In this document: positions 42,222 to 50,471 of the stretch, one piece after another
Position numbering within the stretch: position 1 is the stretch's first letter
Layout: every line of letters begins with the position of its first letter
Assembly (NCBI RefSeq): GCF_003259315.1
Contig: NZ_QLLT01000016.1
Coordinates: forward strand, 1 to 64,000
DNA length: 64,000 nt
From: Kitasatospora sp. SolWspMP-SS2h
GTDB taxonomy: Bacteria > Actinomycetota > Actinomycetes > Streptomycetales > Streptomycetaceae
Direction: 5' to 3'
Position numbers and translations under genes: made by a program
The notes under the pieces: model-generated
Databases searched by the model: none
What the model was told of the DNA's origin: nothing
The model's input: the letters and a program-made list of their open reading frames with translations, nothing else

Positions 42222-43457
42222 ATGACACCGCGAGGCAAGCAGACCGTTCGCGACCTGCGCCGGAGCAGCCGTTCCACGCTACTGCGACACCTGTACTTCA
42301 ACGGTCCGCTGAGCCGCCAGGAGCTGGGCACCGCGACCGGCCTGAGTGCCGGATCGGTCAGCAATGTGACGGGCGAGTTGCTTGCCGACGGGCTGATCGA
42401 GGAGTGCGGATCGGTCGAGTCCGACGGCGGCCGCCCGCGCATCCTGCTCCGGGTCACCCCCGGCCAGGCCCACCTGGTCGGCATCGACATCGGCGAGACC
42501 CAGGTCCGGGTCACCCTCTTCGACCTCGCGCTCACCGAACTCGCCTCGGCCGACCAGCCGTTGCTCGCCGCGCACGACCCCGAGCGGGTGGTGCGGATGA
42601 TCGCCGGCGGCCTCGACCAGGTGCTCGCCGCGGCCGGCGTCGCCGCCGAGAACGTGCTCGGCATCGGGATAGGGGTGCCCGGCATCGTCGAGCAGGGCAC
42701 CGGCGCCGACCCCGGCGCGGGCATCGTCGTGCACGGCCAGACCTTCGGCTGGGACGCCGTCCCGTTCGGCCGGATGCTGCGCGAGCACACCCCGCTGCCG
42801 CTGTACGTCGACAACGGCGCCAAGACGCTCGGCCAGGCCGAGATGTGGTTCGGCGCCGGGCGCGGCAGCCGGCACGCGGTGGTCGCCCTGTTCGGCTCCG
42901 GCGTCGGCGCCTGCGTGATCGCCGACGGCGTCCGCTTCCGCGGCGCGACCAGCTCGGCCGGCGAGTGGGGCCACACCAAGGTGCACGTCGGCGGCCGCCC
43001 CTGCCGGTGCGGCTCCCGCGGCTGCCTGGAGGCGTACGTCGGCGCCGAGGCGCTGGTCGAGCGCTGGGACGGCACGGTGCCCGACACCAGCGAGAAGGCC
43101 GGCCTGGCGGCCCTGCTGCGGGCCGCCGAGGACGGGCAGCCGAGCGCCGTCGCCCTGCTCGACGAGGCCGCCGAGCTGTTCGGCGCGTCCATCGCCGACC
43201 TGGTCAACCTGTTCAACCCCGAGCGGATCGTCATCGGCGGCTGGGCCGGCCTGCTGCTCGGCCCCCGGCTGCTCCCCGCGATCGGCGAGGCCGCGACCCG
43301 CTACGCCCTGTCCTTCCCCCGCTCCCGCACCACCATCACCCTCTCCGACCTCGGTCCGGACGCGGTGACGCTCGGCGCGGCGACGCTGCCGCTGACGCAC
43401 TTCCTGGACAGCGGCGGCGAACTGCCCGACCACCTCGCGGCGGTCGCCGCCGTCTGA
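42222..43457 (+). CDS. ROK-family transcriptional repressor
   Basis: This 411-residue ROK repressor has an N-terminal winged helix (TLLRHLYFNGPLSRQELGTATGLSAGSVSNVTGELLADGLIEE, residues 18-60) and a sugar-kinase-like domain. The glucokinase-type zinc motif GHTKVHVGGRPCRCGSRGCLEAYVG (GHx...CxCGxxGCxE) and DIGETQVRVTLFD phosphate loop are visible. Start ATG 42222 follows GGAGAAGGG. It diverges from the sugar operon and most likely represses it, with a sugar or sugar phosphate as inducer. A terminator hairpin follows at 43525. Confidence 0.93.
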   Translation: MTPRGKQTVRDLRRSSRSTLLRHLYFNGPLSRQELGTATGLSAGSVSNVTGELLADGLIEECGSVESDGGRPRILLRVTPGQAHLVGIDIGETQVRVTLFDLALTELASADQPLLAAHDPERVVRMIAGGLDQVLAAAGVAAENVLGIGIGVPGIVEQGTGADPGAGIVVHGQTFGWDAVPFGRMLREHTPLPLYVDNGAKTLGQAEMWFGAGRGSRHAVVALFGSGVGACVIADGVRFRGATSSAGEWGHTKVHVGGRPCRCGSRGCLEAYVGAEALVERWDGTVPDTSEKAGLAALLRAAEDGQPSAVALLDEAAELFGASIADLVNLFNPERIVIGGWAGLLLGPRLLPAIGEAATRYALSFPRSRTTITLSDLGPDAVTLGAATLPLTHFLDSGGELPDHLAAVAAV

Positions 43458-43524
43458 CCGGCGCCCGGCCCGCGCGCCCGGCCCGTCCGGCCGCACGCGT
43501 CCCGCGCGTCCCGTCCCGTCCCCG

Positions 43525-43558
43525 CCGTCCCGCTCACCGGCCGGCGCGGGCGGGACGG
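43525..43558 (+). terminator. Terminator hairpin after the ROK gene
   Basis: CCGTCCCGC (43525-43533) pairs with GCGGGACGG (43550-43558), followed by TTTGTG. It ends the ROK transcript. Confidence 0.7.
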
Positions 43559-43576
43559 TTTGTGCCACGGCACAAA
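43559..43576. promoter_or_regulatory. Perfect 18-bp palindrome TTTGTGCCACGGCACAAA-type
   Basis: Arms TTTGTGCC (43559-43566) and GGCACAAA (43569-43576) flank a 2-base AC spacer with no mismatch, 53 bp before the small gene at 43630. It is AT-richer than its surroundings. A dimeric repressor or activator probably binds here; the cluster regulators are candidates. Confidence 0.6.
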
Positions 43577-43629
43577 GAGACCACCCGGAAGTCGTTCGGG
43601 TACTTAGCGGCAGGGACGAAGATGGGACC

Positions 43630-43932
43630 ATGTATCTGGTTCACGCGAGGTTGCGCATGCCGGCCGGCGGTGGAGTTCCCCCGGGCCTGGCGGAAATAGT
43701 CCACTCCCATGCCCGGGAGGCGGACGCCCTGGAGCACGTGAGCGTCCACCAGGACGGGACGGGCGAGGTCACCGTGGGCGTGTTCAGCCTGTCGGCCGGG
43801 CTGGCCGAGGCGGAGGAGCGGGCCGCCGCCCTGCTGGGGCGCGCCGTCGGCGAGGAGCCCGAGCTGGCCGGCGTGGACGTGCTGGCCGTGGGCGCGGCCC
43901 TGGTTCCGGGCCCCTGGTGGGACTTCGACTGA
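43630..43932 (+). CDS. Small protein of unknown function at the cluster edge
   Basis: I do not recognise this 100-residue soluble protein. It starts MYLVHARLRMPAGGG, has GLAEIVHSHAREADALEHVSVHQDGTGEVTVGVFSLSAGLAEAEERAAALLGR, a beta-alpha-beta-like alternation that would suit a small ferredoxin-like fold, and ends ALVPGPWWDFD. It has no signal peptide. Its promoter carries a perfect 18-bp palindrome. Position just before the SARP regulator and biosynthetic genes suggests a cluster role. Confidence 0.6.
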   Translation: MYLVHARLRMPAGGGVPPGLAEIVHSHAREADALEHVSVHQDGTGEVTVGVFSLSAGLAEAEERAAALLGRAVGEEPELAGVDVLAVGAALVPGPWWDFD

Positions 43933-43939
43933 GGTCGGC

Positions 43940-43973
43940 CTGGACGGCTTAGGTCAGTGCATGTTCCGTCCAG
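43940..43973. promoter_or_regulatory. CTGGACGG...CCGTCCAG inverted repeat
   Basis: Eight-base perfect arms (43940-43947 and 43966-43973) with an 18-base loop follow eight bases after the stop of the small gene. It may be its terminator or an operator for the secreted peptide gene at 44099. Confidence 0.4.
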
Positions 43974-44098
43974 CCGGAGTCTGTTCCCTCCCGCCGCCGA
44001 CGGGAGCAGAGTGGAGGTGTCGGGGGGAGCGAGAGCCCCGGCCAGGAACCCCGGGGGGGAATCCCGGGAAATCCCCACCACTTTCCGAGGAGAATTCC

Positions 44099-44299
44099 GT
44101 GCTGGTCACCCGTGTCTCCAAGTTCGCCGCTTCCGTGGTTTTCGCCGTCGCCGCCCTGGCCGTTTCGGCGAGCGCCGTGGAATTCTCCGGAAACGTCGCG
44201 GACGGCGCCGGGACCGTCCAGGTCGGCTCGACCCCGACCGCCACCGCCACCCCGCACCCGAACGCCTCCCCGCAGGGCGACGTCACCTGGGGCGGCTGA
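44099..44299 (+). CDS. Small secreted peptide (DVTWGG terminus)
   Basis: The 66-residue product begins MLVTRVSKF and a hydrophobic core AASVVFAVAALAVSASA, cleaved near SASA, leaving about 42 residues rich in Thr/Pro/Ala and ending QGDVTWGG. GTG start with CGAGGAGAATTCC, a strong ribosome site. No cysteine, so not a disulfide peptide. A signalling peptide or secreted factor linked to the following SARP gene is possible but unproven. Confidence 0.65.
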   Translation: MLVTRVSKFAASVVFAVAALAVSASAVEFSGNVADGAGTVQVGSTPTATATPHPNASPQGDVTWGG

Positions 44300-44462
44300 G
44301 CCGACCGGCCGCACGGCACCCGCCGACGGGCCGGCGAGGCCCGTCCGCACCGACCGACCGCAGGTCGGCACAACAGCACAGCGCGACCGCACCGCACCGC
44401 ACGAGCGGTGAGCGGCGGGCGGCGAGTAGACGGACCGATCGGATTCACGGGGGTGAAGGACG

Positions 44463-46352
44463 ATGGAATTCCTGGTGCTGGGCGCCCTGGAGGCCCGCCA
44501 GAGCGGTGTCCCCGTGGACGTCCGGGGCATGCGGCAGCAGAGACTCCTGGCACTGCTGCTGCTGAACGTCGGCCGGGTGGTGCCGATGGACTTCCTGGTG
44601 GACGAGCTCTGGGAGGACCCGCCGACCTCGGCCCGCCCCCAGGTGCACAACGCCATCCGGGACCTGAGACGGGTGCTGGCCGCCGGCGAGCACCGGCTGG
44701 TGACGGCCGACGTCGGCTACCGGCTGGCCGCCCCGGAGGACGCGGTGGACGCCAACCGCTTCGCCCGCAAGGTCCGGGAGGCCCGGGCCGCCGAGCGGGA
44801 CGGGCGGTTCGCCGAGGCGATCCGGCTGCTCCAGTCCGCGGTCGACCTGTGGCGCGGCGAGGCCTTCGCCGGAATCCACTGCCCGGCGGTGACCAGCGCC
44901 GCGGTGAAACTGAACGAACAGCGGATCGCCGCCGTCGAGGACCTGATGGCACTGCGCCTGAAGGTCGGCGAAACCTCCTCGCTGGTGGGCGAGTTGACGG
45001 CGCTGCTGGCCGAGTACCCGCTGCGCGACTCGCTGCGGCGGAGCCTGATGACGGCCCTGTGCCGCAGCGGCCGGCAGGCCGACGCACTGGCCGTGTACGA
45101 CGAGGGCCGGCGCTTCCTGGCCGACGAACTCGGCCTGGAGCCCAGCCCCGGGCTGCGCGCCCTGCACGCCGAGATCCTGGCCGACGGCCCCGGCGTGCAC
45201 GGCGCCGCCGCCGCGCCGGCCGAACCGCCCGCGCCGCGGCCCGCCCGGGGGCAGGAGCCGCCCGGCCGCCCCAACTGCCTGCCGCACGACCTGGCGGACT
45301 TCACCGGCCGGGCCGCCGAGTCGGCCCTGCTGCTGGAGGCGGTCGGCCGGCGGGCCCCCGGCGCGCCGCTGATGCTGGCCGTCGACGGCATGGGCGGGGT
45401 CGGCAAGACCACCCTGGCGGTGCGGCTCGCCCACCAGTTGACCGGGCAGTTCCCGGACGGCCAGTTCTTCGCCGCGCTGGACGGCTTCGACGAGACCCGG
45501 CCGCCGGTGCCGCCGATCCGGGCGCTGGCCGCGCTGCTGCGGGCGGACGGCCTGCGGCCCGAGGAGGTCCCGGCCTCGCTGGAGGAGCGCAGCGCGCTGT
45601 GGCGGGCCCGGCTGGCCGGCCGGCGCTGCCTGCTGGTGCTGGACGACGCCGCGGACAGCGCCCAGGTGCGCCCGCTGCTCCCGGGCGCCGGGGAGACCCT
45701 GGTGCTGGTGACCGGGCGGCGCAAGCTCAGCGCCCTGGACGGCGCGGTGGCGCTGCCGCTGGACGTGCTGCCGCCGTCCGACGCGGTCGAGCTGCTGGCC
45801 CGGGTGGCCGGCCGGGCCCGGGTGGCCCGGGAGCCCGCCCGGGCCGCCGAGGCCGTCGCGCTGTGCGGGTACCTGCCGCTGGCGGTGCGGATCGCCGCGA
45901 CCCGGCTGCGCGACCGTCCGGCCTGGACGGTCGCAGACCTGGTGGAGCGGCTGGCCGACCCGGTCCGGCGGGCCCGCTTCCTGCGCACCGCGGACCGGGA
46001 CCTGATGGCGCTGCTGCGCGCCTCCTACCAGTACCTGGACCGGGCGCAGCAGCGCTTCTCCCGGCTGATGAGCCGGCAGGGCGCGGAGAGCTTCGACGTG
46101 CAGCGGGCGGCGGCGCTGACCGGGGTGAGCCCGGACGAGGCCGAGTGCTTCCTGGACGTCCTGTTCGAGCACAACCTGGTCCGGCAGGAGGCGTCGGCGC
46201 TGTTCTCCTTCCACAGCCTGATCCGGGACTGCTCCTCGGCCCTGCCCGAGCCGCCGGCCGAGCCCGTTCCCGGGGCCGTCCCGGGGGCCGTTCCCGAAGC
46301 CCCCGAGGTCACCGAGCTGGTCGGCCGCCTGCTGCTGACCGCCGCGGTGTGA
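44463..46352 (+). CDS. AfsR/SARP-family activator with NB-ARC domain
   Basis: This 629-residue SARP has an OmpR-type winged helix (residues 1-92), a BTAD helical domain (98-242), then a P-loop NTPase with DGMGGVGKTTLAV (308-320), LLVLDDAAD and the GLPLALRI-like GYLPLAVRI. It lacks the C-terminal TPR array of full AfsR, ending after the arm region. SARPs bind direct heptamer repeats and switch on antibiotic clusters. The downstream gene is a LuxR-type regulator. It is the likely cluster-situated activator. Confidence 0.93.
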   Translation: MEFLVLGALEARQSGVPVDVRGMRQQRLLALLLLNVGRVVPMDFLVDELWEDPPTSARPQVHNAIRDLRRVLAAGEHRLVTADVGYRLAAPEDAVDANRFARKVREARAAERDGRFAEAIRLLQSAVDLWRGEAFAGIHCPAVTSAAVKLNEQRIAAVEDLMALRLKVGETSSLVGELTALLAEYPLRDSLRRSLMTALCRSGRQADALAVYDEGRRFLADELGLEPSPGLRALHAEILADGPGVHGAAAAPAEPPAPRPARGQEPPGRPNCLPHDLADFTGRAAESALLLEAVGRRAPGAPLMLAVDGMGGVGKTTLAVRLAHQLTGQFPDGQFFAALDGFDETRPPVPPIRALAALLRADGLRPEEVPASLEERSALWRARLAGRRCLLVLDDAADSAQVRPLLPGAGETLVLVTGRRKLSALDGAVALPLDVLPPSDAVELLARVAGRARVAREPARAAEAVALCGYLPLAVRIAATRLRDRPAWTVADLVERLADPVRRARFLRTADRDLMALLRASYQYLDRAQQRFSRLMSRQGAESFDVQRAAALTGVSPDEAECFLDVLFEHNLVRQEASALFSFHSLIRDCSSALPEPPAEPVPGAVPGAVPEAPEVTELVGRLLLTAAV

Positions 46353-46503
46353 GCCCCCGGTGCCGGGCCGCGGTCCCGGTGGTCCGGCGTCCGCCGCCCG
46401 GCCACTTCTCCGGAACATGACGGTCAGTGCGTGGTTGCCCCGTATCAGTAAGCTCTGAGCCCGAGCAAACGTTACTGGCGCTGATCGAAACGGGGATCGA
46501 TTC

Positions 46504-47499
46504 ATGCTGGACGCACTGGGACTCGACACCGAGGCCGAATCCATCTACCGCCGGATGCTGGCCGAGCCGCAGTCCGGGGTCGCCGCCCTGGCCGGGTCGC
46601 TGGGCATCACCGAGGAGAGAGTGCGCGCCGGGCTCGACCGGCTGAGCGAACTGGCCCTGGTGCAGCCCTCCGCCCGGGAGGGCATCGGGTTCCGGGCGAT
46701 CGGCCCGGAGACCGCGATGGAGGTGCTGCTGGCCCGCCAGCAGGCCGAACTCGCCGCCCAGCAGCTGCGGGTGGAAGCCTCCCGGGCCGCCGCCGCGCAG
46801 CTGATCGCGGAGTGCTCGGCGTTCCGGCCGACCGCGACCGACGCCGACTCGGAGCAGTTGAGCGGCCCGGAGGCGATCCGCGAGCGGCTGGCCGAACTGG
46901 CCGGCTCGGTGCGCCAGGAGGTGGCGACCTTCGCCCCCGGCGGCGCGCACACCGAGGAGGACCTGCGGGCCAGTCGGCAGCCGAACGCGGCGCTGCTGGA
47001 GCGCGGCGTCCAGATGCGCACGGTCTACCTGGACAGCGTCCGCAACCACCGGCCCACCCTGGACCACGTGACCTGGCTCAACCTGCACGGCGGCCAGGTC
47101 CGGACGGTGCCCGAACTCCCCATCCGCATGATCATCTTCGACCGGCGGCAGGCCGTGCTGCCGATCGACACCGAGGACGCCCGGGCCGGCGCGGTGGTGC
47201 TGCGCGGCGCCGGCACGGTGGCCGCGCTGTGCGCCCTGTTCGAGGGCGTCTGGGACCACGCGATCCCGGTCGGCGACATGCCGAAGGTCGACGCGCACGA
47301 GATGCCGCCGCAGGAACTCGCGGTGCTCAAGATGCTCGCCCAGGGCCACACCGACGAGGCGATCGCCAAGCGGATGGGCGTCTCGCCGCGCACCGCCCGC
47401 CGGTTCGCCGCCAACCTGATGGAACGGCTGGACGCCCGCAGCCGCTTCGAGGCCGGGGTGCACGCCGTCCAGGACGGCTGGCTCCCCGCCACGCGCTGA
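46504..47499 (+). CDS. LuxR/TrmB-type two-domain transcriptional regulator
   Basis: The 331-residue protein has an N-terminal TrmB-like winged helix (ESIYRRMLAEPQSGVAALAGSLGITEERVRAGLDRLSELALV, 12-53), a middle effector region (about 75-255) and a C-terminal LuxR HTH (EMPPQELAVLKMLAQGHTDEAIAKRMGVSPRTARRFAANLMERL). This layout is common for streptomycete regulators beside biosynthetic clusters. ATG 46504 follows a weak CGGGGA site. It lies 151 bp after the SARP gene and convergent with the MFS exporter. Confidence 0.9.
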   Translation: MLDALGLDTEAESIYRRMLAEPQSGVAALAGSLGITEERVRAGLDRLSELALVQPSAREGIGFRAIGPETAMEVLLARQQAELAAQQLRVEASRAAAAQLIAECSAFRPTATDADSEQLSGPEAIRERLAELAGSVRQEVATFAPGGAHTEEDLRASRQPNAALLERGVQMRTVYLDSVRNHRPTLDHVTWLNLHGGQVRTVPELPIRMIIFDRRQAVLPIDTEDARAGAVVLRGAGTVAALCALFEGVWDHAIPVGDMPKVDAHEMPPQELAVLKMLAQGHTDEAIAKRMGVSPRTARRFAANLMERLDARSRFEAGVHAVQDGWLPATR

Positions 47500-47524
47500 C
47501 CGCGGGCGTCCCGCCGACGCACCG

Positions 47525-49249
47525 TCAGGCCGTCCGCGCCGCCGGTTCCGCCGGTGCCGCAGGTGCCGTCCGCGCCGCCGGTGCCGCCTGCGCCCGCTTC
47601 TCCCGCAGGTCCGCGAGGAGCAGCGCCAGCGCGGGCAGCAGCGTCACCCCGTACACCCCCAGCAGCCAGCCGAAGGAGTGCGCGAACGCGGCGGGCACCA
47701 TGCCGCGGTGCTCCTTCGCGGAGTCGGTCAGGACCACCGTGACCACCGCGATGGCCAGCGCGCCGCCGATCCGCTGGGTCAGGTTGAGCTGCGAGGAGGC
47801 GTCCGGGATGGACTCCTGACGGATCGACTGGAACGCCCGGGTCATCGTCGGCACGATGGTCAGGCCGGTGCCCAGGCCGCGCACCACCAGGCTCGCGCAG
47901 ATCAGCGGGTACGGGGTGGTGCCGGTCAGGCCGGTCATCGGCAGCGTCGCCAGCATGGTCAGGCCGATGCCGATCAGCACCGTCGCGCCGCCGCCGATCC
48001 TGCGCAGCAGCACCCGGGACAGCCAGGCCGCGGACACCACGCCCAGGCCGCCGGTCGACATCAGCAGGCCGGTGGCCACCGCGGACTCGCCGCGGGCGTC
48101 CTCGAAGTACAGCGGGATGAGCATCATCGGCGAGTACAGCACGAAGCCCAGGCAGAAGATGTTCACCACCGCGGTCGCGTACACCGGGATGCGGAACAGC
48201 CGCAGGTCCAGCAGCGGCGCCTTCGCCCGCAGTTCGCGCAGCACGAAGACCACCGCGCCCAGCACCGCCAGGCCGACCGGCACCAGCAGCGCCGCGCTCG
48301 CCCGGGCGCCTTGCTCGGCGTACTCGTGGATCGCCAGCACCGTGGAGACCGTCGCCGTCGCCGAGGAGACCAGGCCCAGCACGTCCAGCGGCCGGGCGCT
48401 CCCGGCCGGCGGCGCGTCCTTGCGGACCCAGCGCAGCGCCGCCGCCAGCAGCACCGCGCAGAACGGGACGTTCACCACGTATACCGCCGACCAGCCGCCC
48501 CAGCCCACCAGCAGACCGCCGATGGTCGGGCCCAGCAGCGGGCCGATCAGCATCACCGAACCGTTCAGCGCCTGCACCCGGCCCAGGTGCTCGCGCGGCA
48601 CCCCGCGGGTCAGCAGGATCGTCGACACCGGCGTCAGCACGCCCGCCGCCGCGCCCGAGAGGCCGCGCGCCGCGATCAGCTGGTCCAGCGACTGCGCGGC
48701 GGCGCAGCCCAGCGAACCCAGCGCGAACAGCGTCACCGCGGCGGCGAACACCCGCTTCGTCCCGAACCGGGTGGCCAGCCAGCCGGTGGCCGGCATCACG
48801 GCCGCCAGCGCCAGCAGGTAGGCCGTCACCACCCACTGCACCTGGTTGATGCCGCCGAACCGGGCCGTGGTCTCCTGCATCGAGACGTTGACGATGGTGG
48901 TGTCCAGCAGCGCGATGAAGCCGCCGGCCACCGCGATCACCATGGTGAGCAGCGCGGCCTTCGACGGCGCCTCGGCGGGGGGAGGCGCCTGGCCGGCGGG
49001 GGGCGCGGCCTGCTCGACGGGGGTGGGCTCCGCCTCGACCGCGACGGCGGTGAGAGCGGGCTCCGGCGCGTCCTTCTCGGTGACGGCGGCGGTCGGCTTG
49101 GTGGTGGCGGTCGGCTTGGTGGTGGTCGACTTGGCGGTGGCGGTCGTCTTGGCGGCGGTGGTGGCGGCGGGCTTGCGGGCCGGGGCCGGCTTGCGGCGGG
49201 CCTTGCCCCTGGCCGCGTTCACCGTGGTGCGGGCGGGTGTGGTGGGCAT
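47525..49249 (-). CDS. MFS exporter, DHA2 (EmrB/QacA) type, with histone-H1-like N-terminal tail
   Basis: The 574-residue protein has about 14 membrane helices of the EmrB/QacA kind: LDTTIVNVSMQETTARFGG (motif D1), WVVTAYLLALAAVMPATGWLATRFGTKR (A), LIGPLLGPTIGGLLVG (C). The first ~95 residues are a K/A/T/P-rich tail with KPTATTKPT-type repeats, like histone H1, before helix 1. It would export the cluster product and give self-resistance. It is the final gene of the biosynthetic operon, 49 bp after the condensation-like gene. Confidence 0.92.
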   Translation of the reverse strand: MPTTPARTTVNAARGKARRKPAPARKPAATTAAKTTATAKSTTTKPTATTKPTAAVTEKDAPEPALTAVAVEAEPTPVEQAAPPAGQAPPPAEAPSKAALLTMVIAVAGGFIALLDTTIVNVSMQETTARFGGINQVQWVVTAYLLALAAVMPATGWLATRFGTKRVFAAAVTLFALGSLGCAAAQSLDQLIAARGLSGAAAGVLTPVSTILLTRGVPREHLGRVQALNGSVMLIGPLLGPTIGGLLVGWGGWSAVYVVNVPFCAVLLAAALRWVRKDAPPAGSARPLDVLGLVSSATATVSTVLAIHEYAEQGARASAALLVPVGLAVLGAVVFVLRELRAKAPLLDLRLFRIPVYATAVVNIFCLGFVLYSPMMLIPLYFEDARGESAVATGLLMSTGGLGVVSAAWLSRVLLRRIGGGATVLIGIGLTMLATLPMTGLTGTTPYPLICASLVVRGLGTGLTIVPTMTRAFQSIRQESIPDASSQLNLTQRIGGALAIAVVTVVLTDSAKEHRGMVPAAFAHSFGWLLGVYGVTLLPALALLLADLREKRAQAAPAARTAPAAPAEPAARTA

Positions 49250-49298
49250 CTTCGCGGGTCCTTCATCAGCGGGGAGGAGGAGTGGGGGCCGGACCGGG

Positions 49299-50471
49299 TC
49301 AGTCGACCGTGAGCAGGGCGCGCTCGACCTCGTCCAGCACGGCTTCGGCGGCCGGGCGGGCGTCCGGGCGGTTGCGGCAGGACAGGGTGAGCTCGGTGCG
49401 GTCGTCGATCTGGCAGGTGCTCAGGAACATCTCGGCGTACGGGACGAGCATCGGCAGGGTGTAGTACTCGGTCGGGCGGAAGTGCGCGGTGCGGTACAGG
49501 CCGGTGTCGATCCGGCCGTGGTCGGTGAGGATCGCGGTGCACGGGAAGCGGGTGCCGTCCAGCTCCTGGGCCTCGCGCAGCGAGTTGGCGAACGGGTTGT
49601 TGCGGAGGAAGTCCCGCTCCAGGGAGGCGACTTCGCGCTTGCGGAGCATGGCGGCGAGCAGCTGGCTGTGCAGCCGGTTCCAGCGGTCCTCGCGGTGCAG
49701 GTCGAGCACCAGCTGGGAGGTCAGGTTGGCGGTGGAGCGCACCTCGCGGTCGTGCCGGCGCAGGTCCACCGGGATGATCAGCCGGCCGGTGTCGGCGGTC
49801 AGCAGCCGGGAGATGGCGGCGCCGACCCGGGCGGTCACCGCGGTCGGGGTCGCCGCGACCGAGCGGCGCAGCCACAGCGCGGTGCCGTCGGCCGCGCCCC
49901 GGCCGAGGATCGCCGGGAAGCCCTCCACCCGGGCCGGGACGGGCGCCGCCGGGACGGGGGCGGCGGCGGCCCGGAAGTGCGTGTCGTCGACGGTGGAGTC
50001 GGCGCCGAGGAGCTGCTCGCCGCGCAGGGCCCGGAACAGGTCCTCGATCCAGTGCCGCAGCCCGCGGCCGTCGGTGACGATGTGGCTGGCCCGCACCACC
50101 AGCCGGGTCACCGGCCCGTTCGCCAGGCCGAGTTCGCAGACCGGTCCGGTGACGACGTCCAGGTCGCGGTGGAAGAACGGGTGCTCGAACCCGGCCCCGG
50201 CGGGCAGTTCGGTGACCGGCGGCAGGGCGGCGTCGTCGGCCCGCCAGTTCGGGCCCTTCCGGCGCACCGCGAGACCGGGGTTGACGGCGGTGGACTTCCG
50301 TACCGCGCCGGCGAGTTCGGCCGGGTCGATCCGCCCGCTGCCCTCGATCACCATCTGGATCAGCTGCGGGGTGCCGGTGGCGTTGGCGTTCAGGTAGCCG
50401 CGCTCGATCTGCGAGATCCGCCGGGTGTAGGCGCGCCCCGGGGCGGCGGTGGGAGTGGCGGTGGGGGTCAT
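49299..50471 (-). CDS. Condensation-domain-like acyltransferase
   Basis: The 390-residue free-standing protein shows S129-H130-IVT-D134-G135, the degenerate HHxxxDG of condensation/acyltransferase (PapA/WES/C-domain) enzymes, followed by GRGLRHWIEDLFRALRG. Downstream NPFANSLREAQ and LTLSCRN resemble the DFGWG and end segments loosely. The catalytic His is present, so it could catalyse amide or ester formation between an acyl-ACP and an amine. ATGA overlap with the PPTase gene upstream. Confidence 0.82.
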   Translation of the reverse strand: MTPTATPTAAPGRAYTRRISQIERGYLNANATGTPQLIQMVIEGSGRIDPAELAGAVRKSTAVNPGLAVRRKGPNWRADDAALPPVTELPAGAGFEHPFFHRDLDVVTGPVCELGLANGPVTRLVVRASHIVTDGRGLRHWIEDLFRALRGEQLLGADSTVDDTHFRAAAAPVPAAPVPARVEGFPAILGRGAADGTALWLRRSVAATPTAVTARVGAAISRLLTADTGRLIIPVDLRRHDREVRSTANLTSQLVLDLHREDRWNRLHSQLLAAMLRKREVASLERDFLRNNPFANSLREAQELDGTRFPCTAILTDHGRIDTGLYRTAHFRPTEYYTLPMLVPYAEMFLSTCQIDDRTELTLSCRNRPDARPAAEAVLDEVERALLTVD

